Shown: positions 22,747-38,718, numbered from the stretch's first letter. The stretch: DNA of 58,164 bases from Chara braunii (GCA_003427395.1 BFEA01000119.1:1549281-1607444), one strand, 5' to 3'. Notes: generated from the letters alone by a model not told the origin. Program-made: numbers and translations.

Positions 22747-24082
22747 CTATGTGAGAGGGGTGTGAGTTCTTTCATCGCAAGAGCCCGACCACTCAGGTAA
22801 GTGTCGTGCTGTCAGGGTGCCCATGTGTGTGTGCATGGAATTGACTGCCTGTTGTTTTTTTTTGGGTTCTTCTTCCGTCCTCCATAGTCTTGATTGTGTG
22901 CGAGGTGTGTGAACACTCTGACGAGTGAATGAATGGAGTGTCTTGCTTGCCATGCTATATAGCTCTACAATGTTTTGGGTTTCCTGGGTTCTTCTTCCAT
23001 CCTCCATAGTCTTGATTGCGTGTGAGGTGTGTGAACTGCTTACTCACCTGACGAGTGAATGAATGGAGTATCTTGCCTGCCATGCTATATGTCTCTACAG
23101 TGCTTTGTTTATTTCATTCTGAACGGCTGTAGTCTTTAGTTTTTTTTGGGGGCTAAATTTCGTTTTTCAATTCGGTAGGGGCAGAAAGTGGGTCTTTGTG
23201 GAAGTCTTGTTGGTTGGGACCCGGTTCTGACTCCTGGGACCATTTGGACCGGGCCCAAACAAGAAGGGCCCCTCAGGCCCAAATCTGTTGACGTCAGTTA
23301 CCTCGCTCTATCTGATTGGGACTCGGAGTTAATGCTTTCGGACCAGGACACTCACTGCTGAGGGGATCTCAGCTGTGAGACGTTTTATCAGACTTTACCG
23401 CACGATCCGCCATCTGACTAGCACCTTGGAGACCACTCGTATTCTCTCTTGCATTTACGTAGTACACTTTGAATTTGATTTGTTGTCTTCACGGAGCTGA
23501 GTCCGGCTAAGCTTGAAAGGACCTCATACGTAGTCTGACCAGACTGTGTGGCGGAATCAGATCTCTGTGATCTTTTATTTTTTTTATTGCTCTCCAGTCC
23601 AAATGAATTGCCTCTCCGGCTAGGAGTTCTACCTTCTCTTCTGATTGATTTCAAGTTGTTTCTTTCATTGGGTTTGTTAAATGCCTGCGTCTACACGATC
23701 GCGAACGAGAGAGAGAGAGAAGAGAGAGAAGCTTCTGAGTGTTGCTCTTGAGGGCGTGAGGAGAGGGAAGAGGAGTGTTCATCCCAGAAATGTGTGGAAG
23801 TACGAACCCCTCTTGAGAGACTTGTTGACACCCTTACATGTAGAGAACCTAAGTCCAATATGGACCTAACACACCTGAAGCACACTGCAGATTCAATCTG
23901 AAATGAAAATGAAAAAGATGAGAGCATACGGTGGAACCGGTGAACCATTCGAATCTCTTTTCGAATGGGGCAAAGGGCTCGTTCTTGAGGGCATGAGGAG
24001 AGGGAAGAGGAGTGTTCGTCCCAGAAGTGTGAGGAAGTACGAACCCCTCTTGAGAGACTTGTTGACACCCTCATCCTCCATC
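22747..24082 (+). other. Rest of the leader of element E with two duplications
   Basis: No protein is recognised. A segment of about 115 bp (GGGTTCTTCTTCCGTCCTCC...CATGCTATAT) occurs at about 22863-22962 and 22987-23092. A segment of about 90 bp (GAGGAGAGGGAAGAGGAGTG...GAGACTTGTTGACACCCT) occurs at about 23756-23845 and 23995-24072, the second just before the gag start. Confidence 0.65.
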
Positions 24083-25460
24083 ATGGCATCTGCAGCAGAA
24101 TGGAAGCTGCAAATGGAGGCTGCCCCTGAGGCAGAAAAAGCGCAATACCAGGTTTTTTATGAGAAAGCATTGAAGAGGGAAGAGGAAGAGAAGGAGAAGG
24201 AGAGGGAAGACAAAGTACCGGCTCATGAAGCCGTCTTCAGTACAGTGCCCACATTAACTGATGTTGAGGTAGAAGAGACGACTGTTCCACTCCTCAGGGC
24301 CTTGGTAGAAGTCCAGGCTGTTGAAGACTATACCGACCAACTCGCAAAGGTGTTCGATGGACTCGAGAAGTTGTGCGAGGATATGGCCCAGATGGTGCAG
24401 CAGCACTGTGACCAGCTGCAACAGTTTGCTAACTTGCTGTTGAGGTAGAAGAGACGACTGTTCCACTCCTCAGGGCCTTGGTAGAAGTCTANNNNNNNNN
24501 NNNNNNNNNNNNNNNNNNNNNNNNNNNNNNNNNNNNNNNNNNNNNNNNNNNNNNNNNNNNNCGCAAAGGTGTTCGACGGACTCGAGAAGTTGTGCGAGGA
24601 TATGGCCCAGATGGCGCAGCAGCACTGTGACCAGCTGCAACAGTTTGCTAACTTGCAGCCGGCCCAAAATGTCCTTCTGCCTGCGTACCCTGCTTGACCG
24701 CGCATTTTTGCTTGGATGTGATTAAAGGTACGGTCCCCTCGCCTGGGCCTCTGACTCATAGCGTATACAGATTGGCTTACCCTCATGCGGGACTTAGTCA
24801 AGCTGGAGGTACAAGACCTCTCGGTGGATCGGGTGGCAAAAAGGCCACCGGCCGCAAACGGTTTCCAGGCAGCAATCGTTTTTCAGTGCACGATCTACTT
24901 GAGGATGACGAGGAGACCTTCGCAGAGAATCCTTCCCTTGATGACGATCAAGAGCGTATGTAAATGACGAAGAATCCATGAATGCCTTCACGAAGACTGC
25001 CTTTAAAAGTAAGGGACCGAGGACCACAATGAAGAATAACACTAACACCATTCTCCTTCCCAAGGGAGCGAAGATTCCACCCAAACCAGAAGATCCTGCC
25101 ACAAAACCATGGGTAGATCTTCGGATAAGTGAAAGTTAGTGGAAACACAGGGTGAAGAAAGGGGTTTGCCTGCATTGCACCAAACCGGACATTCAGTCCA
25201 ACATTTTTTGAGATTGCAGCAGGGAAACCAGCAACAGGGGTAAAGACATTATCAGCACGCTCTACAAATGGAGAGGCGGAACAAGTGCAGATCCTTCATT
25301 GGATTCTGATCCCACTCAGCAAACCTCTCCTAAAACCCCATCTGATGCTGATTCCAAGGCTGAGAAAGTACAGATCCTATACAAGGAGCCTTGGGTGGAG
25401 TAGGAAGAAATTGACTTTCATTCTCTCTTGTTGCGTTGGGCTCACATGAAGCAAGAACGC
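24083..25460 (+). pseudogene. gag: gag of element E, broken
   Basis: MASAAEWKLQMEAAPEAEKAQ at 24083 opens a frame of 121 codons, rich in Glu/Lys and likely coiled-coil, with EDYTDQLAKVFDGLEKLCEDM. It runs into a duplication that is cut by an N gap. Later pieces (LSQAGGTRPLGGSGGKK, VHDLLEDDEETF) are in other frames. A degenerate zinc-knuckle start GVCLHCTKPD lies near 25155, but the His and last Cys are lost to a stop. Confidence 0.7.
24492..24561. other. Assembly gap (N) in gag of element E
   Basis: 70 N. Upstream and downstream of it the same gag segment is present twice (TGAGGTAGAAGAGACGACTG at 24264 and about 24442; GACCAGCTGCAACAGTTTGC on both sides). Confidence 0.99.
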
Positions 25461-25471
25461 GCGTAAGGGAA

Positions 25472-28018
<2,547 letters not shown>

Positions 28019-28046
28019 GTTACTCCCTCGAAGGGACCTCACTCTT

Positions 28047-28056
28047 GAGGGGGGGG
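28047..28056 (+). promoter_or_regulatory. Polypurine tract of element E
   Basis: GAGGGGGGGG three bases before the TG of the 3' LTR. Confidence 0.8.
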
Positions 28057-28059
28057 TTG

Positions 28060-29391
28060 TGTAATCACCCGCCATAACACAGACTGAGAACACTGCTGAT
28101 TTCTGAAGTTTTGCCGATGGAATGGATGCCTTGCTGAGATTCCCGCATTCTGCTGTGTTTTCCGAGTCTGTATGTGTGCGTGCCTGTCTGAGTGCTTGTC
28201 GGCATGAGTTTGTGTGTGACCCACAAGGGTACTTGCTTGTTTGGCTGGCCCGTAGGGCCGGTACTTACCTGTGGCCGTGGCATTGAGGTTTGCAACAGGG
28301 AAAACACTCAAGTAGCGGAGCCAGGGGCCCGCGGTGCTTAGAGCAGCTGAAAAACACTCAGGTAGCAGGTAGGCCGGTACCACACCCAGTAGCAGTAGAT
28401 GTGCCGGGTACGCGAGCAGAAGAAGACTAGTTGGCATTTTTAGAGGCCCAGTAGCGGTAGGCTCGGTCTAGGCCGGTACCAGTCCTTCCAGTCTGAGTGT
28501 AGAGCCTGTGCGGGCAATATCAGAGTCTGCGATGATGTTTCCCTCCGAAAGGGAGGAGGTACCGGTTGCTTGGGAGGCTGAGCGGCCTGGAAGTCACCGC
28601 CCAGGAGGCAAGCAGGCCGCTATATCAAGAGGCCGAGGCAAGAGCTCGACCTCATTCTTCAGTGTGCGAGTTGCGCGTCACGCTGTTGGAGTGTTGGTTG
28701 GAAGAGCGCTGACTGCTACAGCGCTAGTGGGAGGAAGAAGCCGGGAGCTTCCACCTCGGCTATGGTGGAGCTCGGCCGGTAGGAGGAGGGAGAAGGGGAC
28801 CAAGGAGGAGAGTGGTGGGGTACTTACCTGGCTATGGTGGACACCATCTTCATCGCCTTGTCAGGCGCTGCATCTGGAAGGCCCCAGTTGGGGTAGTGCC
28901 GCATCAAGGAAGCTCGGGATGGAGTCGAGCATGGTGGTTGAGTGGGCAGCGGCATAGCTGCATGGTGTTGACCTTGGGACAGAAGGGCGGCAACATAGCT
29001 GCTTTGGGTTGTCCTTTGGACAGGAGGGTAGAGCCCTCAGAGCTCCGCCATAGCCTCGGCCTGTATGTAGAGGAAGAGGAAGGGTGGCCATGGCTATGGT
29101 GGACCTCATGTTGTGCCTGCAGTAGAAGTGGTAATCAGACATTGATTCTGGTTCAGCCATTCAACATTATTATTGTTATTTCTTGTTTGAATAAGAGGGG
29201 AGGAGATAAGGAGGAGGAGATTGGTTGGCGAAGAAGAAGAGCCTTGTCATTGGCCTATGTTGGAGTACATTTCTTACGTCCTCTTCTTCTTTCCCTCTCT
29301 CTCCTCTCAAGTTCATTCATTTCTTTTTGTAATTGGATGGCATTGTACTTTCTGATGTATGTATACTTCGAAATTGGCCAGGATTGTAACA
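28060..29391 (+). repeat. 3' LTR of element E
   Basis: 1,332 bp, TGTAATCACCCGCC to GGATTGTAACA, collinear with 20626-21972. It ends 51 bp before the SEC31 acceptor. Confidence 0.93.
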
Positions 29392-29442
29392 CCTATTAGG
29401 CTTCTGACAAACTGCTTGGCCACCTTGTTCTCTGATATGCAG

Positions 29443-29535
29443 GTGGTTTCGGCAGTGGTGAATAACAATTTGACGTCTCTGGTATCATCCCGTCCACTGA
29501 GATTATGGAAAGAAACTCTTGCCCTACTCTGCACG
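29443..29535 (+). CDS. SEC31: SEC31 exon: VVSAVVNNNL ... WKETLALLCT
   Basis: Exon of 93 nt (31 codons, phase 0 on both sides) with acceptor CTGATATGCAG ending at 29442 and donor GTCAGT at 29536. It reads VVSAVVNNNLTSLVSS and LWKETLALLCT, which correspond to the plant SEC31 helices KVVSAMVNNDL and FWKETLALLCT that follow the TQN-Y-KS segment of the preceding exon. Only 51 bp separate it from the end of the 3' LTR of element E, so its acceptor region was almost hit by that insertion. A branch-point-like TTCTGAC lies at about 29402-29408, inside the 51 bp that remain. Confidence 0.95.
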
Positions 29536-29637
29536 GTCAGTTAATCAACTCGAGAACCATGAGCAGCGTGACCCATTGTAGTGACTTTTTGTGTTACCTC
29601 CTGCATTTTATTCTTTCTTTGACACTCATGCATCTCT

Positions 29638-29870
29638 CTTGCTTTGCCGCACAATACAGGGTTGGACGAGAGGCATCGGTTGAACTGATGCATCGCTTCT
29701 CTCTTCTCATTCTCCATCTCTTTTTTTATTTATCAACTCTTGGTTCTCTCGGGCTGTCTTGCTTTGCCGCACAATAAAGGGTTGGACGAGAGGCATCGGT
29801 TGAACAGATGCATTGCTTCTCTCTTCTCATTCTCCGTCTCTCTTTCTATTTATCAACTCTTGGTTCTCTC
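29638..29870. repeat. Tandem duplication, period 120 bp
   Basis: GCTTTGCCGCACAATA at 29641 recurs at 29761, followed by GGGTTGGACGAGAGGCATCG in both. Confidence 0.9.
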
Positions 29871-30380
29871 CGGACCAGAGTAACAAAGGAGTACCATTTC
29901 TTCCGAAACTTGTTGCAGTCACATGAAAACTTATTATAGTTTGGTTTGTTCCTGTCATACTGGAACCTGTTGATGAACAGTGGATGGCAGAGTCTTGTAC
30001 ATGTGAACCACCCTGCTCTTGGCGGGGTCCATTTTCTAGCCGCGGGCTGGCCCTCGTTGGGTGGCAATGCGTGAGCTTTATCTCAGCTGAGTTTGAGCAT
30101 TTTTCATGCTCATAAGTCTTGATGAAACATTCTTGAAGAGCCAGAGCTGTAGATCGAGCTCCCATGTGTGTGGGAAAGATATAAGGCAAGTCCAAAAACA
30201 AATTCTTTATGACAAGCAGATTTCTGGCTCCAAAAGTATGTCTTATCCGAAATCTTCTTGGCTCACTGCTCCAGGGTTCAGAAAAGTGACAGGTTTGCTG
30301 AACTAGACTTGGCGGCAGTGTTTTTTAATGCAGTATCTTGCTTCTTACCCACATCTGTTTTGCAATTGAGCTGACCCCAA
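29871..30380. other. Unassigned intron sequence
   Basis: About 500 bp without any recognised gene or repeat. Confidence 0.5.
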
Positions 30381-31425
30381 TGTGAGGAATGAGCCCTCGC
30401 GGGGCCGCTGTCAGCCATGCACATGATCTGGGCTGAGGTCCCCAGCAAGCCCTGTGCCCGCCCTGAGTGAAGGCGGGCCTGAATATCTACGTGAGGCCTA
30501 TTTCTGACATTTTTCACTACGTGGGTACTCAGACAGTTGCAGCACGCCAGTTGGTTACAGGGAAACGTGAGCCTTCTGGCTGTTTCCAGAAACATGGGCT
30601 GCGCTGTACAGTTGAGCCCAGGGCCCGGGTGGTTGCGCCCTGGGCACACGCAACATGAGGCCGACACATCACGCAGAGGCCACGGACGAATGAGAAAGCA
30701 GCATTGTTGTTACACATGAGCCATGAGCCACTGAGAGAGCGGCGAACACTTGGAGGCTGCGTGGCTGCCTGAATGTGCCTAACTGCACGAGGCGCAAACC
30801 AATATCGGGAACTGGGCCTGGGGCCCAGCCGAAGCTACTGGGCCCCCACACACGCCTGGCCAGGCCAGCCAGCCGCGACACACTCTCCACACGGGAAAGT
30901 GTGAGCCTCTGGCAGAGGCATTCTGGCCTTGGCAGGCAATGCGGGCACACTGCTGCATTTCTGCGCTAGCATCTGCCTGAGCGTGCTGGTCGGACGCGCG
31001 CACGGGCGCTGAGGTGAGGGGCGCTGCAAGGGCAGCGGGCGCAAGGCAGGTGATGGCGAAGGTGGTCTTTGGGTAGGAGGCGCATGCTGTGGAGAGACGA
31101 GGGGTGATAACGAGAGGAGAGAGAATGTACCTGGTGTATGCTGATGATCGGCATTGTCATGTACATTGGTCTTCGACTTCAGAGTGATCCAGTTGCGAGA
31201 ACGTAGATAGGTTAGATAGGCTGAGTAGTTTAGGCTGGGTGCTGGGCGCCTGACAGTAAGTGCAACATTGGATATAGTGTTGGTGTGACCAGAGAGTGGC
31301 GACGTTGACATTCGAGATCATTGTATTGCTCTTATTTGGACGGTATCTTGGTGCATTGCACTCTCTGCTTGGTTCATGACTATCTGAGCTGCTTCGTGAT
31401 TTTGCAACTTTGATTTCTGTCTATC
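30381..31425 (+). repeat. LTR fragment of the B family (solo or truncated)
   Basis: Begins TGTGAGGAAT as LTR B does, and has the same order of blocks (AGTGAAGGCGGGCCTGAATA, CAGACAGTTGC, GGTGAGGGGCGCTGCA, TTGTATTGCTCTTATTTGGA, CATGACTATCTG). The final CCTTGCA is lost; similarity fades near TTTCTGTCTATCG. No internal region follows. Confidence 0.75.
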
Positions 31426-31650
31426 GCAGAATGCGGTGTGAAGGGAGTTGATCTTGTCAAAAGGTATGTGACAAGAGGTGGGGGCAGAATGGGTTGTGAA
31501 GGGAGTTGATGTTGTCATTGCAACTTTGATTTCTGTCTATTGCAGAATGGGGTGTGAAGGGAGTTGATCTTGTCAAAAGGTATGTAACAAGAGGGTGGGG
31601 CAGAATGGGGTGTGAAGGGAGTTGATGTTGTCAAAACGTATGTGACAAGG
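31425..31650. repeat. Tandem repeat around GCAGAATGGGGTGTGAAGGG
   Basis: About four partial copies of a 50-100 bp unit with GGAGTTGATCTTGTCAAAAGG and GTGACAAGAGG. Confidence 0.8.
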
Positions 31651-31661
31651 GGAAACACGTT

Positions 31662-32265
31662 GCAGTTGGAAATTGCTGATGTGAGAATTTAGCCATCCAA
31701 GATGTCCTCAGTACGGATCGTCTCGTCATGTGGATCTTAAGACTTTAAGATGGCACGATGATCCAGGCCGTCCGCCAGCGTGGAAGACCTGGATGGTTGC
31801 ATGAACCATCGAGCCAGACAACAGCCTGGATTGTTGCGCAATCTTGAAGTCTTAAGATCATGTCTCTTATACACATCTAGATGTGTATAAGAGAAAGGAG
31901 CCATCGAGCCGGCTGGCGGCCTGGATTGCCACACGATCTTGTAGTCTAAAGATCGTGCGATGATCCAAAGCAGTTGGAAATTGCTGATGTGAGAATTTAG
32001 CCATCCAAGATGTCCTCAGTTCGGATCGTCTCGTCATGTGGATCTTAAGACTTTAAGATGGCACGATGATCCAGGCCGTCCGCCAGCGTGGAAGACCTGG
32101 ATGGTTGCATGAACCATCGAGCCAGACAACAGCCTGGATTGTTGCGCAATCTTGAAGTCTTANGATCACACCACGAACGGAGCCATCGAGCCGGCTGGCG
32201 GCCTGGATTGCCACACGATCTTGCAGTCTTAAGATCGTGCCATGATCCAAACCCTTGTGCAGACT
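31662..32265. repeat. Tandem duplication of about 300 bp around an adapter remnant
   Basis: GTTGGAAATTGCTGATGTGAG stands near 31663 and near 31974, and the copies are nearly identical for about 190 bp. The first copy carries the adapter sequence at 31861-31894. The second has an ambiguous base (32163) at the corresponding place. Confidence 0.88.
31861..31894. other. Nextera (Tn5 mosaic end) junction adapter left in the assembly
   Basis: TGTCTCTTATACACATCT is followed immediately by AGATGTGTATAAGAGA. These are 18 and 16 bases of the two facing 19-bp Tn5 mosaic ends, which is the arrangement of the mate-pair circularisation junction. It is a laboratory sequence, not genomic. Confidence 0.95.
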
Positions 32266-33590
32266 GACGACCTTGATCAACTTGCCTGTTGGGAAGAGGT
32301 CCTGTACGAGCCTGTAGGTAGTGAAAAAAACAGCCTTGCCTGATGCCCGGTGCCTGTTGGGCGTTGGCCCATTGCAGGGCGGCCGTTGAGACGGCCCCAT
32401 TGCCGTACTGGAGTCTAACGGCCCATTGAGTTGAGGGCCTGGCCGTACTGGATAGGCTACCCACCGGAGAGCTGCTCTATGGGACGGTACCAAAGCCTAC
32501 AAATGGCTCTGCACGGACTGACTAACATCAGTGTGGTGTGTAGCAAATGTGCTGTATAGCAAACAAAAGGACACACACTCGCAACGATGTGTTGTAGACG
32601 GACACCTTCCCGCCCGAACAAGCACACACACAAACATATGCTCCTGAACGCACGCACACAAATGCATCCTCGGCCGAATGTCGGGGTTCAATCTCCTTGT
32701 ACAGCCTGACGGCCTAGATCAAGTTGCCCATTGGGAAGAGGTCCTGTACGGGCCTGTAGGTAGTGAAACAACCCGCCTGGCCTTATGCTCGGTGCCTGTT
32801 GGGCATTGGCCCAATTGCAGGGGGGCCGTTGAGACGCCCCCCTTGCCGTACCGGAGTGTAACGGCCCATTGAGTTGAGGGCCTGGCCGTACTGGATAAGC
32901 GACCCGCCGAGGAACTGCTCTACGGGACGCAATGTTGTACCAAAGCCTACAAATGGCTCTGCACGGACTGAGTAACATCCGCATGGTGTGTAGCGAATGT
33001 GCTGTATAGCGAACAAGACGACACACACTTGCAACGATGTGGTGTAGACGGACACCTTCCCACCCGAGCAAGCGCACACACAAACATATGCTCCTGAACG
33101 CAAGCATGCAAATGCATCCTCGGCCGAATGTCGGGGTTGAATCTCCCGGTGAGTCGGTGACAGAGTCCGGTGAAACACTTGGGCACAGTTGTGCTTTTTT
33201 TGTGGAGTTGTGTTTGACGAACATGAGAATACACATGCACATGCACACACGAACACAACACTGAGGGGAGGGGGGAAGAGCCTACAAATGGCTCTGCACG
33301 GACTGACTAACATCGGCATGGTGTGTAGCGAATGTGCTGTATAGCGAACAAGACGACACACACTCGCAACGATGTGGTGTAGACGGACACCTTCCCACCC
33401 GAGCAAGCACACACACGAACGTATGGTCCTGAACGCACGCATGCAAATGCATCTTCGGCCAAATGTCGGGGTTCAATCTCCCGGTGAGTCGGTGACAGTC
33501 CGGTGACACACTCGGGCACAGTTGTGCTTTTTTTGTGGAGTTGTGTTTAACGAACATGACAATACACATGCACATGCACACACACGGGGC
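32266..33590. repeat. Tandem repeat, three copies, unit about 450 bp
   Basis: CCTACAAATGGCTCTGCACGG starts near 32496, 32946 and 33281. The blocks CGACACACACT-GCAACGATGTG, GACGGACACCTTCCC and TCGGCC-AATGTCGGGGTT follow in each. The third copy lacks the first part of the unit (TTGGGAAGAGGTCCTGTACG). The second and third copies end with a CACATGCACATGCACAC stretch. Confidence 0.88.
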
Positions 33591-33598
33591 GGGGAGGG

Positions 33599-34959
<1,361 letters not shown>

Positions 34960-34960
<1 letters not shown>

Positions 34961-35720
34961 GCGCGCGTTGATGATGAAGATGATATCAATGATGCTGCTG
35001 AGGTGAATCTCCCAGTCGGCTGCTTGCAAATGGGCGTGGCCTCCCTTACTGCACGTGCGAGTGTGGGCGCGGCCCTCCACGCTATGTGCGCGTGTGCGTT
35101 CTGCTGCGCGATAGTGTGTGCGGCTGCCTTTGGCCGGTGTGCAGTAGCGCATGGCTGCGTGCAGCCTTCCCTGGCTGGTGTGCGATGGCGTGCTGCTGCA
35201 TGCGGCGTCCTATGAGTGGCGTGCGGCTTCGTGCAGCTGCGCGCGGCCTCCTCCCACTGGTGGGCGGTGGCACGCGGCCTCCTCCGACTGGAGCACGGTG
35301 GCGTGTGGCTGCACTCGACCGCGCGCGGTCTTCCCCGGCTGGTGCACGGTGGCACAAGGCTGCCGACGATCTCCCCTGTGCGGCTGGTAGCGTGTGGCTG
35401 CATGTGGTCTCCCCTGGTCGGCGTGTGGTAGCTCGTAGTTGCGCGCGGCCTCCTCAAGCTGGCTCACGGTGAAGCGCGACTGCGCGCGGCCTTTTCCTCT
35501 ATGTGCGAGGTACCGCGTGGCTGTGCGCACATGTACTTGTGTCTGTCTGCGCTGTGCACTCCAGATTGCGTGTGCGTGCTTGTACGCGCATCTGTTCGTG
35601 CTGTGCACGCTAGCGCGCGTGAGCGTGCGTGGTGCCCGCTGTGCACGTGTGTGCATGCGCTATTCCCTGCTTTGTGCGCACGTGTGGGTGGCTGTGCGCT
35701 GATGCACTTTCTTTCTTTCT
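34960..35720. repeat. GC-rich degenerate minisatellite
   Basis: Irregular repeats of roughly 35-45 bp built from GCGCGGCCTCC, TGGCTGGTG and CGGTGGC blocks (clearest at 35150-35470), followed by GTGCGTG/TGTGCGC-rich sequence to 35700. Its base composition is quite unlike its neighbours. Open frames exist on both strands but are low-complexity. Confidence 0.65.
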
Positions 35721-36299
35721 AGCGTGTGGTTGCAGCCTGCACAAGACTGACCTGATTCGCTCGTGAGTGTGAGCTTGCTTACTTGTCTCCTGTGGTTCGG
35801 CTCACAACTCACTTGATCCGTTCATCCGTAATCTTGACTTCGCTTGATCGTGTACCTTCGTGCGCAAGGCCAGCACACCTTGTGTGCCAGCAAGTGCGCC
35901 CTTCATTGAAGAGCTCCAGCACTCGGTACCACCAACAACGTCGGGCATGCTTGCAGTGCCTCGGTACCGAGGCAGCAGCTGGGCCTAGTCCCGAGCCTGT
36001 ACCGGTCCCGAAAGGTCACAAGAGGGACCAAGCAGGGCAAGCTGTTGGGAAATGCAGCGGCTTGGTACCACACCTCTTTTTCCCGAGCCTGATTTGAGGT
36101 TCCGGGCCTAAAGCAAAGTTTTGGACCTAGAGGCTCAATCTCGGCTACATGGTTGCGAAAATTAGGCCGCACGGTCGCTCGCCGGTTTTCCTTGGTTCCT
36201 GGATGAATCCACGTCCTCTGTTTTCCCTCAGCGCTTACTTTCGAGCCGCAGGTCTGCACCACTTGGTTGTTCCCCCCTCGAACAACGTTTGCGTCTTTA

Positions 36300-36535
36300 T
36301 GAGTCCCTCTGCGTTTTTCCCATGCTTACACTTCCAATTCCTCCCTGGACACTGTTGTCCCTTTTGTTTTGCCCACATACGTGGCGCAAGGCACGAAGAG
36401 TCCCTTTTCCCGAGGCTTAGTCCCGCTGCATTTTTCCCGTGCTTACACCGTCAGTTCCTCCCTGGACATTGTTGTGCCTTTTGGTTTGCCCAAATACGTG
36501 GCGCAAGGCACAAAGAGTCCCTTTCCTGAGGCTTA
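36300..36535. repeat. Tandem duplication, period about 120 bp
   Basis: TTTTTCCCATGCTTACAC near 36314 and TTTTTCCCGTGCTTACAC near 36431 begin two copies that share TTCCTCCCTGGACA and TACGTGGCGCAAGGCAC. Confidence 0.9.
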
Positions 36536-36734
36536 GCCTGATGGTAGAGTGTATTTCCTTCTTCCTCATCTCGTTTTTTTGTCAGCTGTGGTTAATCGTC
36601 TCTTTTTCGCAAAGATCTTTGCGATCCTAGTCCCTCGGCGTACCGAGAACTTTCATTGATATTTAACAGCATCGGCCATAGTCCCAACTGATCCTGCCAT
36701 TTCACGTTCTTTGATCTGGCACTTATCAACATCG

Positions 36735-37035
36735 CCTCGTCGGCCTCGTTCACAAGTAAAAAGAATATGGCCAAATTTGCTTGTCGAACGAAGTCCGGTC
36801 GTCGTCGCTAGATTTTCTCCAGGAAGTAAAGGGCGGCGCAAGGCTTAAGCTGCCCGACAACAGGTGTAGGAGGAACTGGGGAAAGTTAGGGGGAAGTTGG
36901 GGTGGCCTCGTCGGCCTCGTTCACAAGTAAAAGGAATATGGCCAAATCTGTTTGTCGAACGAAGTCCGGTCGTCGTCGCTAGATTTTCTCAAGGAAGTAA
37001 AGGGCGGCGTAAGGCATAAGCTGCCCGACAACGGG
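36735..37035. repeat. Direct repeat of about 130 bp, period 170 bp
   Basis: CCTCGTCGGCCTCGTTCACA starts at 36735 and 36905. Both copies run to AAGCTGCCCGACAAC. Confidence 0.9.
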
Positions 37036-37862
37036 TGGCTTTTCGAAAGCCACGTTTGCGTGAATGTGTTAACTGTAAATGTGGCTAGATTGTGTCAGGT
37101 GCAAAAGGAAATGGAACTGTTTGTGCTTTTCTCGAATGGTGAATTCGGTAACAAGAACATTGAAGAGAGTGTATGAAGTGTCTGCTTCTGGACTATTCTG
37201 TTCTTTTTTGCGTCTTGTCTAGGAAGATACTGAAGATCTATTTATGATAGTAGAGGGTCACAGCCCTCAGCTTGTGTAGGGGCCTTCTGGTGATCCTGAA
37301 GTGGACGAGTTTCCCTTGAGGTGAATGAGGTGGTCTGTGAAGTGGTGCGAGGGAATGGATGTTTCTCTGTCACAGTGAACGGAGGTTCAACAGAGTTTAT
37401 CAAGTCTGTGCTTCCAGAAGTATTCTGTTCTTTTCTGCAGTTTATCTGGGAGTATCTGAACTTCTCATTATGATAGTGGAGGGTCAGCCAGGTGGTATGC
37501 AAGTGGGGTAAGGGCACTTATTTCCTGGTCCCAGCGATAGGGGGCATTTGGTGTGTGAGAGTCGCCTGAGGACTGTCTATTTATGTCTCTTTGTCGAAGT
37601 TGTTACTATCAGGCTGTTTCCACGAACACCTAACTGTCTTCTGCTGGCAGCACTGTCTGAGAACAGCCGGGATTTCTGTTTTCGATTGGCAGGATCCATA
37701 AGGCCTCATCGGTTTTATGGATTTGTCTGCTGGCGTGCACGTGCAATGTTTTGCATGAGGAGCTGAGGCACTACTGATCCAGCAGGTCTCCAGGCCTTGG
37801 TGAAAGAAAGGCCTGAGGAGCTGGAGGTTGTGTGGCGTTGGTCGGACCTGAGGTCCAGCAAA
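37036..37862. other. Unassigned intron sequence
   Basis: No gene is seen. Two related stretches with TATTCTGTTCTTTT and TATGATAGT-GAGGGTCA lie near 37192-37262 and 37421-37486. Confidence 0.5.
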
Positions 37863-38097
37863 GATTGCGAGCATTTCTTGTGTGTGCCATTCTTACACAC
37901 TTTCTGTCGGTGAAACATTTGGCCTATTTCTGTCTTCATGAGAGTCATCCTTGAGCTCGCTACGATAGATCTTTTGGCGACATTGTTGTTTGCGGACTGC
38001 AGCCAACACCTCCCATCCTAACAACATATAGACCCTCACATGTCAGAACAGGATGTGAGCAGCATTCAAGCATACACAAGTTATTCACAGACACGGG

Positions 38098-38135
<38 letters not shown>

Positions 38136-38433
38136 ATTGCACAAGAACGGACAATCTGAGACAAAAAGGGGAGAGGCGGCCAAGATTGCGAGCATTTCTT
38201 GTGCATGTCGTTTTACAAACTTTCTGTCGCTGAAACGATCAGCCCATTTCTCTTTTCATGTGTGTCATCTATGAGCTGTGGCTATGATAGATCTTTTGGC
38301 GATATGGCTGTTTGCGCACTGCAGCCAACACCTCCCTTCCTAACAACAGGTAGGCACTTGCACATCAAAACAGGATGTGAGCAGCATTTGAGCATACACA
38401 AGTTATTGGCAAGAGAGAGAGAGAGAGAGAGAG
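37863..38433. repeat. Direct duplication of about 270 bp ending in GA microsatellites, period ~319 bp
   Basis: GATTGCGAGCATTTCTTGTG near 37864 recurs near 38183. The copies share TAGATCTTTTGGCGA and CAGGATGTGAGCAGCATT and end in GA runs at 38102-38134 and 38412-38433. Confidence 0.88.
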
Positions 38434-38661
38434 CATTGCAGACATGCATATGAATAATGTGAATGATCAAAACGCACGATCTGAGACAGGAAGGGAGGAC
38501 ACAGTCAAGACGTGTGCCAGTTGGGGGGGACAGAATGGTTGTGGGGAAGGGAATCTGGGGGGATTGGGCACTCTGTGTGTCTGTGTGTGTGTGTGTGAGA
38601 GTGTGTGTGTGTGTGTGTGTGTGACAGAATGGTTGCGGGGAAGGGAATCTGGGCGGATTGG

Positions 38662-38718
<57 letters not shown>

